Source: SG8-41 sp963802355
GTDB taxonomy: Bacteria; Pseudomonadota; Gammaproteobacteria; Burkholderiales; SG8-41
Assembly (NCBI GenBank): GCA_963802355.1
Contig: CAWDIV010000021.1
Location: forward strand, 248,001 to 312,000
Reading direction: 5' to 3'
Length of the DNA stretch: 64,000 nucleotides
Shown: piece by piece, positions 54,426 through 63,826 of the stretch
How positions within the stretch are numbered: the first letter of the stretch is position 1
Layout of the letters: each line of letters opens with the position of its first letter
Notes under the pieces: model-generated
What the model was told of the DNA's origin: nothing
Seen by the model: the letters and a program-made list of their open reading frames with translations, nothing else
The model's database searches: none
Program-made: the position numbers and the translations under genes

Positions 54426-55193
54426 GTCCAGACTTTCCACGGTGCCTTTCCGGATTCCCACAACGCTTCCAACTGGTTCTTGTCACGCAACGTATCCATG
54501 GGTTGCCAGAATCCCTGGTGAAAGAATCCGGATATCTCTCCTTCTCTGGCCAGTTTCTCCATCGGACCACGCTCCCATGTCGTGTCGTCGCCTTCGATGT
54601 AGTCCACGACTTTGGGCGAGAGCACGAAAAAGCCGCCATTGATCCAGCTGTTGTCGCCGTGCGGTTTCTCTTCGAAACCGACGATGCTCTGCTGCTCTAT
54701 ATTCAGCGCGCCGAAACGGCCGGGCGGTTGAACCGCCGTCAGCGTGGCCAGTCTTCCCTGCTGCCTGTGGAAGGCGATCAGCCTGCCGATGTCGACGTCG
54801 CTCACGCCATCTCCATAGGTGAAGCAGAAATCGTCGGCATCAAGATAAGCACGAACGCGCTTCAACCGCCCGCCGGTCATGGTGTCCTCGCCCGTATCCA
54901 CCAGGGTGACGCGCCATCGTTCTGCGCTGTTCTGATGAACCTGAACGGTGTTGTTGGTCAAGTCGAACGTTACATCCGACCTGATGCAGGTAATAGTTGG
55001 CAAAGTACTCCTTGATCATATAGCCCTTGTAGCCGCAGCAAACGACGAAATCGTTGATGCCGTATGCCGAATAGATCTTCATGATGTGCCAGAGAATCGG
55101 CTTGCCGCCGATTTCGATCATGGGCTTGGGCCGCAGATGAGATTCTTCACTGATACGGGTGCCAAGGCCGCCGGCCAGTATCACTGCTTTCAT
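54422..55193 (-). CDS. rfbF: Glucose-1-phosphate cytidylyltransferase, one frameshift
   Basis: From ATG 55193 (MKAVILAGGLGTRISEESHL) RPKPMIEIGGKPILWHIMKI follows, the nucleotidyltransferase signature. CCGYKGYMIKEYFANYYLH near 53-71 is specific for RfbF. The frame breaks near 54985 and resumes as SDVTFDLTNNTVQVHQN, then FCFTYGDGVSDVDIGRLIAF near 125-144 (metal-binding GDGVSD), NSWINGGFFVLSPKVVDYIE and WQPMDTLRDKNQLEALWESG. About 257 residues as expected. Makes CDP-glucose from CTP and glucose-1-phosphate and starts the CDP-sugar operon. Confidence 0.93.
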
Positions 55194-55367
55194 GATGTCC
55201 ACTTTTCAGTAGTTTCAATTGTTGAACCAGGTATTTGAGTTGAGCGATTGTATCAGCGTCAGAGCTGCTGGTGCGGATACTAAGGCCGTGCCGGCAACTA
55301 TTACACTGCCGGTGAGCGCGTCGATTCGAGATCCGGCCGGGACTTGCATGCACAGCCGGTGCCCAAA

Positions 55368-56290
55368 TCACTGTTGCACGAGGCGGTAGATCACTCCCGT
55401 GTTGTAACCGGCAACGTAAATTTCGCCGGCCTGGTCTTCGCCGAAAGTGCTGATGTTAAAGCCGGTGAGCAATAGCTCTTTCGTCGTCCAAACTCCGCCC
55501 GCATTTCCCATCGCACCCCAGATCCGCCCGCTGCAGAAGTCACCATAGAGAAAATGCCCGGTTAGAGCTGGATAGGCAACGCCACGATAACGATGGCCCC
55601 CAGTCACCGAGCAGCCCAGGCTATGGTCGTATTCCAGCACCGGAGCACTGAAACTAGAATCGAAGCAGGCGGGGCCGCCGCCAAGCTCGGTACATAGACT
55701 CCCTTCCATGACACGCCAACCGTAGTTGGCACCCGCGCCTGTTCCTGCCGCCTGAAAGTTGATCTCCTCCCAGCGCTCTGGCCGACGTCGGCGATGAAGA
55801 GGTCGCCCGTCAGACGGTCAAAACTGAAGCGCCACGGGTTGCGCAATCCGTAAGCCCAGATTTCGGGCAGCGTGTCGGGATTGCCGTCGTTCAGGAAAGG
55901 ATTGCTTGCCGGGATCGCGTAAGGCGAGCCGTTGTCGACATCAATGCGCAGCATTTTTCCGAGCGGGGTGGCCAGGTTTTGCGCGCGATTTCCGGGATCA
56001 TTGGCCGAGCCGCCATCCCCCAACGCGATATAAAGATAACCGTCCGGTCCAAAGCGGAGCTGGCCTCCGTTGTGGTTGGCGAAAGGCTGCGCGACCGTCA
56101 GCAGGACTACGCGAGGGCGGCGTAAAGCTGTAGCCGCCCAAGGACGGCGTCACGTAACCGCCCACCCCTGCGGCACCGAGCAGTCGTATTGTCCCGCCGC
56201 GTTGGTGGCAAACAGGCCGCACCTTGCGCGGACACGCTCACGCTTGCGAGCGGCGCGACCCCCCGCGGAGATCGTGCCCGTACGCATATC
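55368..56290 (-). pseudogene. Fragmented PQQ-type glucose/sorbosone dehydrogenase-like protein with a surface repeat domain
   Basis: The C-terminal half is readable in two frames: MGDGGSANDPGNRAQNLATP, LRIDVDNGSPYAIPASNPFL and EIWAYGLRNPWRFSFDRLTG up to about 55790, then NYGWRVMEGSLCTELGG and HRYRGVAYPALTGHFLYGDF to the stop at 55368. These are glucose/sorbosone dehydrogenase beta-propeller motifs. Upstream, VAQPFANHNGGQLRFGP joins abruptly to NAAGQYDCSVPQGW and YVTPSLGGYSFTPPSR, an extracellular repeat unit, in other frames. The N-terminal propeller part is missing. I read this as a decayed secreted protein with an internal deletion. Confidence 0.7.
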
Positions 56291-56301
56291 GACGTTCACT
56301 T

Positions 56302-58025
56302 TCACGGAGCGCGTTTCGCGACGATGATGAAACGCTCACGATAAAGCGCGTCCCGGTATGGGATTCGCGCAATGACGTTCCATCCACTCAGTGATCGCAG
56401 ATCAAGGTCCGGCAATACCGAGTAAGCGGCGTTTTCGCGACGCACCTGCCACCACGCAAGGAACCTTTGGTGGAACGTTCCAGCCATCTCGCGTGCCAAC
56501 GTCTCGCGTTCGCGCGCGTCGTGAGGGAGGGCAGTGGCGACCCAGTCGGCAAACTCGGAGTGATAAACGGACCACTGGGGGATGGTTGCTGCGGTTGCAA
56601 TTTGCGACGCGGCGACCCCTGCCGCCAGGAGGGCGTCTGCGGCCTTCCAGGCAGCCTCGTCCCTGTTGAATCGTCCGCGCATGGCGAGCGCCACGACAAT
56701 GATCATTACAAGCGAAAGTACCGCGGTCAGCGACATCAGACGTGCTGGAAGCGCTGCCTGGCGTATCGCGAGCCCCGAAAGGAGTATTACGAAGGGCAGA
56801 AAGACGAGTGCGTACCGTGTCATTCAGTTGCACATAAAGCACATGCAACGCGAACAGACTGCGCCCTGTAGCTCCGAGTAGTCCAACTTCGGGCCGCAGT
56901 CGCCGCCAGGTCCACGCGGCGCGCAAGCCCCGCAACATCAACCACGCAAGAGCGACTGCCGACGCGATCGATGCTCCGGTCAGTACCAGCGAAAAGACCC
57001 TGCTGTCGGGCATGAGCGTGCGCAGTAACCAGGGAAGAGTAGGCAACAATCTAGGACGGGGCCTGGATGCTTCCTCGACCACTGTTATGGATGGTGCAAG
57101 TGCAAGGCCGGAAAGTATCAATATGACGCAGAGCGCGAACAGCACATGTGGTCCCGCCGAACGAGTCGCGCCCCTATCCCCGGGTGAAGGGCGTAAGCCC
57201 GCCGCTATTACGGCGGGCATCAATGACATTAAACACAATCCGGCGTATTGCATAATGGTGGAAAATCGCCACGGAATTTCCATAGTCAGGGCGGGCAATG
57301 ATTGCGATAGATAGATGGACTGCTCGTAGAGGCGCACCAATTGGGTGATGGTCGGCGTCATACTTCCGGATCCCAGCTGCCATGCGGCGGCAATGAGAGG
57401 GACCACCGCGCCGCTCAGCAGAAGGCGGAAGGACGGACGATACTGTATTTCGGCCAAGGCCCAGGCGACGATCAATCCGCCAAAAATGGCAATCCCGAAC
57501 TGGCGTGTGCCGATCGCCAATGCTGCGGCGACCGATCCGATAAACATGAGCCCACGGCTTCCGCGCCGGATGCCCGAACATACAGCCAGAGCGCGATCAG
57601 GAGCCAAGCTAAAAACTGCACGTCCGTCATGAAGGTAAAGCCCAGAATGAGGACCAGAGGGCTGCCAAGCAACGCAAGCGTCAGCGTGGCGCCTCCTTTG
57701 CGGAGAAATCAACCTCGCGCAACAGCGCATAGAACGCCAAGAGGCCGCAAAACAGAAGAAGAACGGTGGACAGGCGCAGGAGCGTTAACGAGTAACCGAC
57801 GATTTTTGCGAGGCCGGCCGCGATGTAGATTTGCGTCGGCATCTAGCTGCCGACCAGTCATCCAGCTCATAGGTTCCTGTCTTGAGCAGACGCTTCACCG
57901 TGCGCGCGTAAGCCCAGCCGTCGTCCTGGGTCATCATCTCCCGCAACGGATTGATGAGAAGAGCGCTAATATAAACGCAGCGCGATTGCAAGGACTGCGC
58001 GACGCGTAGTCCATGTGTTATCCAT
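56302..58025 (-). pseudogene. GT-C/ArnT-like membrane glycosyltransferase, four or more frameshifts
   Basis: A start at ATG 58025 gives MDNTWTTRRAVLAIALR, and shifting frame gives LLINPLREMMTQDDGWAYAR, the first-loop motif with DD typical of membrane glycosyltransferases. TVKRLLKTGTYELDDW follows. Shifts near 57850, 57700, 57540, 56850 and 56800 join IAAGLAKIVGYSLTLLRLST, LVLILGFTFMTDVQFLAWLL, GIAIFGGLIVAWALAEIQYR and the final MTRYALVFLPFVILLSGLAI to KRAP at 56302. The reassembled protein is about 570 residues. The number of breaks makes it nonfunctional as read. Confidence 0.72.
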
Positions 58026-59555
58026 CACGGCCCCTAGCAAGACGCTTCGATGCTGCGGAGACGTATCAGGGTCGCGACGCACTAGTTGGTTGCGAACGTG
58101 GCGTCCCAGAGCAGTCGAAACCTTGAAGAGGTGATGCGACAATTGCTGACCGAGGCGAACACGAAAAACTGCGTATGGGCGCAATTCGGCGAGCAGCGGA
58201 AGGGATCCTGTAGGTCGCCGGATGGATCCGTAGTGGACTTGCCACTTCGACCAAGGGCCGACGAAAAGCGAGCCGAACTCGGAGCTGGTTCGTCCTCTGC
58301 ACAGACGCGACGAAATTGGCACCGCCGCGCACGAGGAACCCAGGGATGTTGAAAGTCTGCCAGGCAACCCATCGGGAAATACGAATGGACAACCCTGAGA
58401 AAAAGCGAAGGGGGACTCGCGGCCAGAGAGTCGATAACGCAGGCCGCTGTGCCGTGTCTCGAATGGCAATAAGAGAAGATGAGAGCAGGCCGCAAGCACA
58501 TGAAGGGAGGGGTTGAACCATCAGATCCAGATGCACGGCCTTCGGCAGCAGCCTAGTGGCGCTATCACTGGGACCGGTGGCGAGTCGATCGCTCGCAATA
58601 GATCGTGACCGACCAAAAGCGGCGCCGTAGGAATCGTTCAGTCATGAGGGGCTGCATTTCGGCGTATCTCAATGAACATAGCCCGGGTGGTCCGCGATGT
58701 AGAACTCGCGACCGGGCGCTCACGCTCAGCGTTACGATTATGCTTCGGCGATCACGCCAGAGTCCCGGTCAGGCGGCATCGGGCAGAGCATGAAGCCGAA
58801 CGAGCAAAACCAACCATGATCAGCTGCCGCGAAATACCGACACAAACTCGGCCAAAACCGCTCGTTCATATGAAGCAAGCGGCAGCATCCAATGAGCACT
58901 GCAAGATCCATGTCGCTCGCTCGATCGCCCATAGGACCGCATACCAGCACATCACCAGAGAGATCAGTCATGTGACCCGAACCGGTGCTCACTTCAGAAT
59001 GCCGAAAAGCGCCGGACAAAAACTCAGATCGAATAGATCCGAGCTTCACGCGTATGCCACTGCGGATCCCCAAATGGGACAGCAGAAGGGACATCGGCGG
59101 AAACCGCCGCCGACCCCAGCGATCCGGCCCGCAAGTAGACGAGTCAATGCCAGCGGGCAGACCGCGAGCGGACGAATCCAAAATCATGAGTAGTCTGGAA
59201 TCCGAGCCTTCGGGTCGACGGCGTTAGAGAGCAGACGGTGAAGCTCGGAATGAGCAGGACATCCCGATGAGGAACCAAATGCCATGGAAGCTGTGTGGAC
59301 AGAACCCGACGTTCAGCGCAGGATCCGAGCATGGCAACTTGGCCGGACAGCGATTCGCGGGTCATGCTTTCGGTCACGTCTAGTCCACTGTTCTACGTTC
59401 AATTATCCATAACGACGAAGCGATCCTATCCCTGTCGACGTCACTCAAAGCTGATATCATTACAGTGTGCATGCGGCACGGTCCGGCGAGTATGTAGATC
59501 GTGAGCTGTCAGCAATGGGGCAAAAAAGTCGTCGCCGGAGTGTTATAGACAGGGA
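58026..59555. other. 1.5-kb stretch without a recognisable gene
   Basis: Several mid-sized open frames exist on both strands (for example 58672-59193 plus and 58738-59187 minus), but they overlap one another. Their translations lack domains, hydrophobic patterns or continuity, and none has a convincing ribosome-binding site. The stretch borders the broken GT-C gene and the start of the methyltransferase at 59556. It may be an old, unrecognisable gene remnant; I found no transposase motif, inverted-repeat ends or RNA gene by eye. Confidence 0.5.
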
Positions 59556-60403
59556 TTGTCTTCGTTGCGCGACTGGTTGATATCGCGTCTGCAATATCCG
59601 GAGCTGCGGGGGGTCCCGCTCGATTCCGCGGAGCTGACCATTCGGCGACGCGAGTTGGTTCGACGAAATGCATCGGCCAGATTTTCGTTCGAGCGGTGGT
59701 ACCGCGAGATTGCTGGAATTGTCGAGCGAGCACCCGAGGGGTTGCGGATCGAGTTGGGCAGCGGCGGGGGCTTTCTCGATGAATTCATCCCCGACCTGAT
59801 CAAGACTGATGTTGTGCCGTTGCCATTCGTCGATCGCGTTTGCGCGGCCGAAGAACTGCCATTTCCAGATGCGTCGACAGGGGCGATCGTCATGGTGAAC
59901 GTGCTTCACCATGTCGCAGACGTCAAGCGGTTTTTTGCAGAAGCTAGCCGTGTGCTGGTTCCCGGCGGCATGATCGTGATGATCGAGCCGTACGTCAGCA
60001 TCTTCTCGCGGCTTGTCTACCGCTACCTTCACCACGAGCCTTTCGATCCCGATGCAAGCCGATGGGAGCTGGCGCCGAGTGGCCGCCTGACCGGCGGCAA
60101 CGACGCCCTGCCATGGATCATCTTCGTGCGCGACCGCCTCCTGTTCGAGCAATCATTCCCGAGTTCGAGATCGAGGTGCTGCGGCCGCACTCCGCGCTGT
60201 CGCACTTGCTCTCAGGAGGCGTAACGACCCGGCCGCTCGCGCCGTTATGGGCGATTCAAGCGCTCACCAAAGTCGAAACCGAGTATCAGGCCGCAATGAA
60301 ACCCCTCGGCCTCTTCTGGACGGTGGTTATTCGGCGAAACGCCGACCCGACCGGTCCACGGTTGCTCACTTCGCATTCACAGCCGACGAACGTCAAGCGG
60401 CAC
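59556..60403 (+). CDS. Class I SAM-dependent methyltransferase (type 11), one frameshift; 3' boundary unclear
   Basis: From TTG 59556 (LSSLRDWLISRLQYPELRGV), LRIELGSGGGFLDEFIPDLI near 65-84 is SAM motif I and IVMVNVLHHVADVKRFFAEA near 112-131 the post-II motif. VPGGMIVMIEPYVSIFSRLV follows near 137. The frame breaks near 60155; IPEFEIEVLRPHSALSHLLS and AAMKPLGLFWTVVIRR continue one frame over. No stop codon separates this end from the LPG-synthase-like protein, so either the two are fused or a third error hides the stop. The boundary 60403 is set at the next start codon. Confidence 0.78.
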
Positions 60404-61383
60404 ATGCCGGTACTAAGCGACGCCGCTTCCAAAATGCGGGGCCTCAACCTCGTTGTGGTTGTGACCCTACTTGCGTATGTGGCAGCCTCGTTATGGGGCG
60501 GATGGGATACGGTTGTCGGCAGCATTGCACAAGTCGGAGTTCTGGGGATTGCAGCGGGTCTTTGCATGACGCTGCTGAACACCGGGCTGCGCTTCGTACG
60601 CTGGAGCGCTTATCTCCGCATGCTTGGAGGAAGGGTATCGCGGCTCGCCAGCCTGAAGATTTACGTGGCTGGCTTCGCTCTCGCGACAACTCCTGGTGGC
60701 GCCGGCGAACCGCTCGTCCGAAGCATCTTCCTCAAGTCTTACGGATTCAATTATGAGAAAACGGTGGCGGCCTACCTCTCCGAGCGTGTCTCCGACGTCA
60801 TGGCAATGGTCATCATCGCTACGATCGGTTTTCGGCGTATCCGGCCGGGCGCCCCTTTCTGGTTGTAGTCGCCGTGACGACTGTGGTTGTCATCCTGATG
60901 TTATCGAGCGCAAATGGGTTGGCGACGTTGTATGAAGCGCTAGAGGGAAGGGGTGGCAGGCTGGGAAAGCTGGTGCAACATGGGCTCGCCACGCTTCAGC
61001 ATTCCCGTGACTGCTTCGAGCCGAAGGTATTCGCCGTTGGACTGCTGCTCGGCATTCTTGCTTGGAGCGCAAACGCGGCAAGCTTCTATTACATCGCGCA
61101 CCTCGTGGGAACGCACATCAGCTTTCCCATTGCGCTGTTCATCTATTCCTTCGCGGTGCTGGTCGGTGGCTTGAGTTTTCTGCCGGGCGGAGTGGGAACC
61201 GCCGAGGCTGCAATGATTGCACTGCTGATTCTCCACGGAATGCCGGAAGGGCAGGCCGTTGCCGTGACGCTTGTTCACCGATCCGTCACGCTCTGGTTTT
61301 CGGTTCTGTTAGGGATTTGCTCCTACTACTGGCAGGGGCGAGACGCAGTCCATCGGTCACATCCCTCGGACGGCGGAAGCTAA
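60404..61383 (+). CDS. Lysylphosphatidylglycerol synthase TM-region/UPF0104 family membrane protein, one frameshift
   Basis: A start at ATG 60404 (MPVLSDAASKMRGLNLVVVV) gives about 326 residues. RWSAYLRMLGGRVSRLASLK near 66-85, IYVAGFALATTPGGAGEPLV near 86-105 and YLSERVSDVMAMVIIATIGF near 123-142 are typical. The frame breaks near 60832 in a TTTT run; AYPAGRPFLVVVAVTTVVVI continues. FIYSFAVLVGGLSFLPGGVG and TAEAAMIALLILHGMPEGQA are the family C-terminal signature with the conserved PGG. Homologues are linked to lipid-linked-sugar steps. Third member of this family in the window (others 42434 and 63823). Confidence 0.83.
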
Positions 61384-61774
61384 CGCCGAAGCGGCCGGGC
61401 CACAGAGGCCGGCCCGTTTCTGAAAGACGCTCGCAGCTCGCGTGAGGATTGCTGGAACACGAACTTTCTTTCTTTGGTCCGCGAACTCAAGGTATCGGTG
61501 AGATGATTCCATAGCTGAGCAATAACCGAGCGCACCAGCGTCAGTGCCGTCTGTACTAAACTGTCTCAGATAGTTTCTGATCCCATTGCGTGGATCGGTG
61601 ATCGCTAGCCGCCATGTTCCGACCCCATCAGGAAGCACGCGATGCTTTTTAGCTCTCTGGGTGTGCCGCACTTCCCAGTTAGGGCAGTCTCTACTGGCGC
61701 TGAAGGCGAGGAGATTTTCGCTAACACGGAGGTACCGCTTCCGTGCGATTCCGTGGCCTATGGTTTGCGCACTA
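61384..61774. other. 391-base intergenic region with a CCACGGA repeat
   Basis: The space lies between the convergent membrane-protein gene and the DprE2-like gene. At 61727-61753 the minus strand reads CCACGGAATCGCACGGAAGC and continues GGTACCTCC, a relative of the repeat at 23445-23494. No gene recognised in the rest; the open frame across it on the minus strand has no family features. Confidence 0.5.
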
Positions 61775-62515
61775 TCACAATCGCAGTCTCTTAAAAACAC
61801 CTTCGGGCACAGACTTGATGACCAGCATTATCCACCGCCAGAACCATGGCAGATAGACCACATCACGCTTGCGCTCAACGGCGCTGTAGATTCCCCGGGC
61901 CACCGACTGCGGGGATGCCCACAGGAAACCCTTCTTGAAATTTGCCGTCATCGGCGTATCGACGAAGCCGGGCTTGATGGTCACCACGTGCACTTCGTCG
62001 AAGTACAGGCGATTGCGCAATCCCTGCAGAAAAACGTTCAGGGTTGCCTTGGCGGCCCCGTACACGTAATTGCTCTGGCGCCCGCGGTCGCCGGCTACGG
62101 ATGAAATGACCGCAATCGTGCCGTGTCGTTGCCGGGCGAGCCGGGTCGAAACGTGGGTGAGCAGGGAGATCACGCTCAGGCAGTTGGTATTGAACGCCTC
62201 GAGCGTGTCCGTGAAACTCCGCTCGCAATTCTTCTGATCCGGCAAGGTGCCATGAGCTAGCAGGACCGCGTGGAGTTCGCCGAGTACCGATGCCGCCCGC
62301 TCGATCATGGGCTCATGCAAATGGAGATCGTTGACATCCATTACCTCGACCTCGACCAGAGCGGCGCCTCGCACTTTCAGATCCTGGGCGACTGCGTTGA
62401 CCCTGTCGCGGTTCCTTGCAACGAGATACAACCGGTCCCCATGATTCGCAAAGATGCGGGCAGTGGCCTCGGCAATCGCGGAAGTCGCTCCGACAATCAG
62501 TATGCTGCGTGTCAT
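61775..62515 (-). CDS. DprE2-like short-chain dehydrogenase (decaprenylphosphoryl-2-keto-ribose reductase type)
   Basis: From ATG 62515 (MTRSILIVGATSAIAEATAR) the protein has 246 residues. GATSAIAEATARIFANHGDR is the variant SDR nucleotide motif seen in DprE2. LHAVLLAHGTLPDQ near 81-94, ISSVAGDRGRQSNYVYGAAK near 138-157 gives Ser139, Tyr152 and Lys156, and TIKPGFVDTPMTANFKKG is near 179. DprE2 reduces the 2-keto intermediate made by DprE1 in converting polyprenyl-phospho-ribose to polyprenyl-phospho-arabinose. The 4-base overlap with the DprE1-like gene supports joint action. Substrate in this organism not proven. Confidence 0.85.
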   Translation of the reverse strand: MTRSILIVGATSAIAEATARIFANHGDRLYLVARNRDRVNAVAQDLKVRGAALVEVEVMDVNDLHLHEPMIERAASVLGELHAVLLAHGTLPDQKNCERSFTDTLEAFNTNCLSVISLLTHVSTRLARQRHGTIAVISSVAGDRGRQSNYVYGAAKATLNVFLQGLRNRLYFDEVHVVTIKPGFVDTPMTANFKKGFLWASPQSVARGIYSAVERKRDVVYLPWFWRWIMLVIKSVPEGVFKRLRL

Positions 62516-63826
62516 GTCTGCCCCATTGCGCGTCGCCAGAAACTCGATGAAAAACTCGGGTCGATGTAGTTGCGAAACTCGGCCCATTGGGGGAAAAAGG
62601 CGCGAAAATTCTCCCCCGACATGCGTGCATCTTTCGCCGCGTACACGCGCCCGCCGGCCGCCCTGACGGTCTCATCGAGGCTATCGAGCAGGTCGAAAGT
62701 CCGCTTTCCCCGATTGGGAAAATCCAGCGTCAGCGTAGGACCGGGCCGGGGGAACGATAGCATGCCCGGTGAGCTCCGTTCTCCAAATGTCTTGAGGATC
62801 GCGAGAAACGAGCCCATTCCGGAAAGCGCAATGCGTTCCAGAATCTCGCGCATTGCCGGCAGCCCCGCCGCGGGCGGCACGACGCACTGATACTGCAGGA
62901 ACCCCCTCCTGCCGTAGATCCGGTTCCACATCAGGATACTGTCAAGGGGATAAAAAAAGGGCTCGTAATGGCAAATGCGCTGCTTCTTTTTCCGGAACTG
63001 TTTCCGGTAGAAAAAAGCGTTGAAGACGCGCAGTGACAGGCCATTGACCAGCGAGAACCGGGGACTGAAGGGGAAAGCGAGCTGGAGCGGCGGTCCGGGC
63101 AGGTGGCGGAGTCCTGAATGCGAGCGGTGATTTCCGCGCATAAATATCCCCCGGCCCAGCGACCGTCCCCTGGCTAAGCAGTCGACCCACGCCACCGTGT
63201 ACTCGTAGCCGACGTCCGACTCTTCAGAGATGGCGAAGAACTCCTCCAGGTTTTTAAATCGAACGTTTTCCGCGGAAATCAGGGGATTGGCTATCGGCAT
63301 CAGTGCGATCTCGGCCCAGACTATGACGCCGGTAAGGCCCAGCCCGCCTATGGTCGCCGCGAACAGCTCGCGATTCTCCGACGCCGAACAGATGACGCGA
63401 TATCCACCGGAACGCAGCAGCTCGAACCGGCGCACATGGCATCCGAACGGTGCCGGCCCGGTGATGATTCTTGCCATGGACATCATTAGCGATCGCTCCG
63501 CCCGTCGTGACGAAGCGCGTGCCGGGTGTGACGGGCAGAAACCAGCCTCGCGGAACCGCGTATTCGAGGATCTCGGCCAGCAAGACACCGGCTTCGCAGC
63601 GCAGTATCCCCGTTGCCGGGTCGAAACTGATAAGGCGATCCAGGCCTCTTGCGTCCAGGAGTATGCCGCCGTCGTTCAGGCAGCTGTCGCCGTAGCTGCG
63701 CCCATTGCCGTAGGGCAATACCGATTTCCCCGACACGGGTGGCGGAAGCGGTTCGTGCCTCCAGCGCAGGTACGAGATTTCCTGTTCCGCGATGGGAAAC
63801 CGCCCCCATGACTGGTGATCGCTCAC
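62512..63826 (-). CDS. DprE1-like FAD-dependent oxidoreductase, one frameshift
   Basis: It starts at GTG 63826 (MSDHQSWGRFPIAEQEISYL). SVLPYGNGRSYGDSCLNDGG near 35-54 is the FAD-binding PP-loop of the VAO family, and FVTTGGAIANDVHGKNHHRA near 105-124 matches the DprE1 site. The frame breaks near 63450; FGCHVRRFELLRSGGYRVIC continues, then FAATIGGLGLTGVIVWAEIA, YQCVVPPAAG and the C-terminal DLLDSLDETVRAAGGRVYAA with KDARMSGENFRAFFPQWAEF. The length of about 438 residues agrees with DprE1, which oxidises the ribose 2'-OH of polyprenyl-phospho-ribose. It overlaps the genes on either side by 4 bases. Confidence 0.88.

Noticed and set aside
58672..59193. 173-residue plus-strand frame and 149-residue minus-strand frame in the same place
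   Set aside because: They overlap each other, have no domain features or ribosome-binding sites and are typical composition artefacts.
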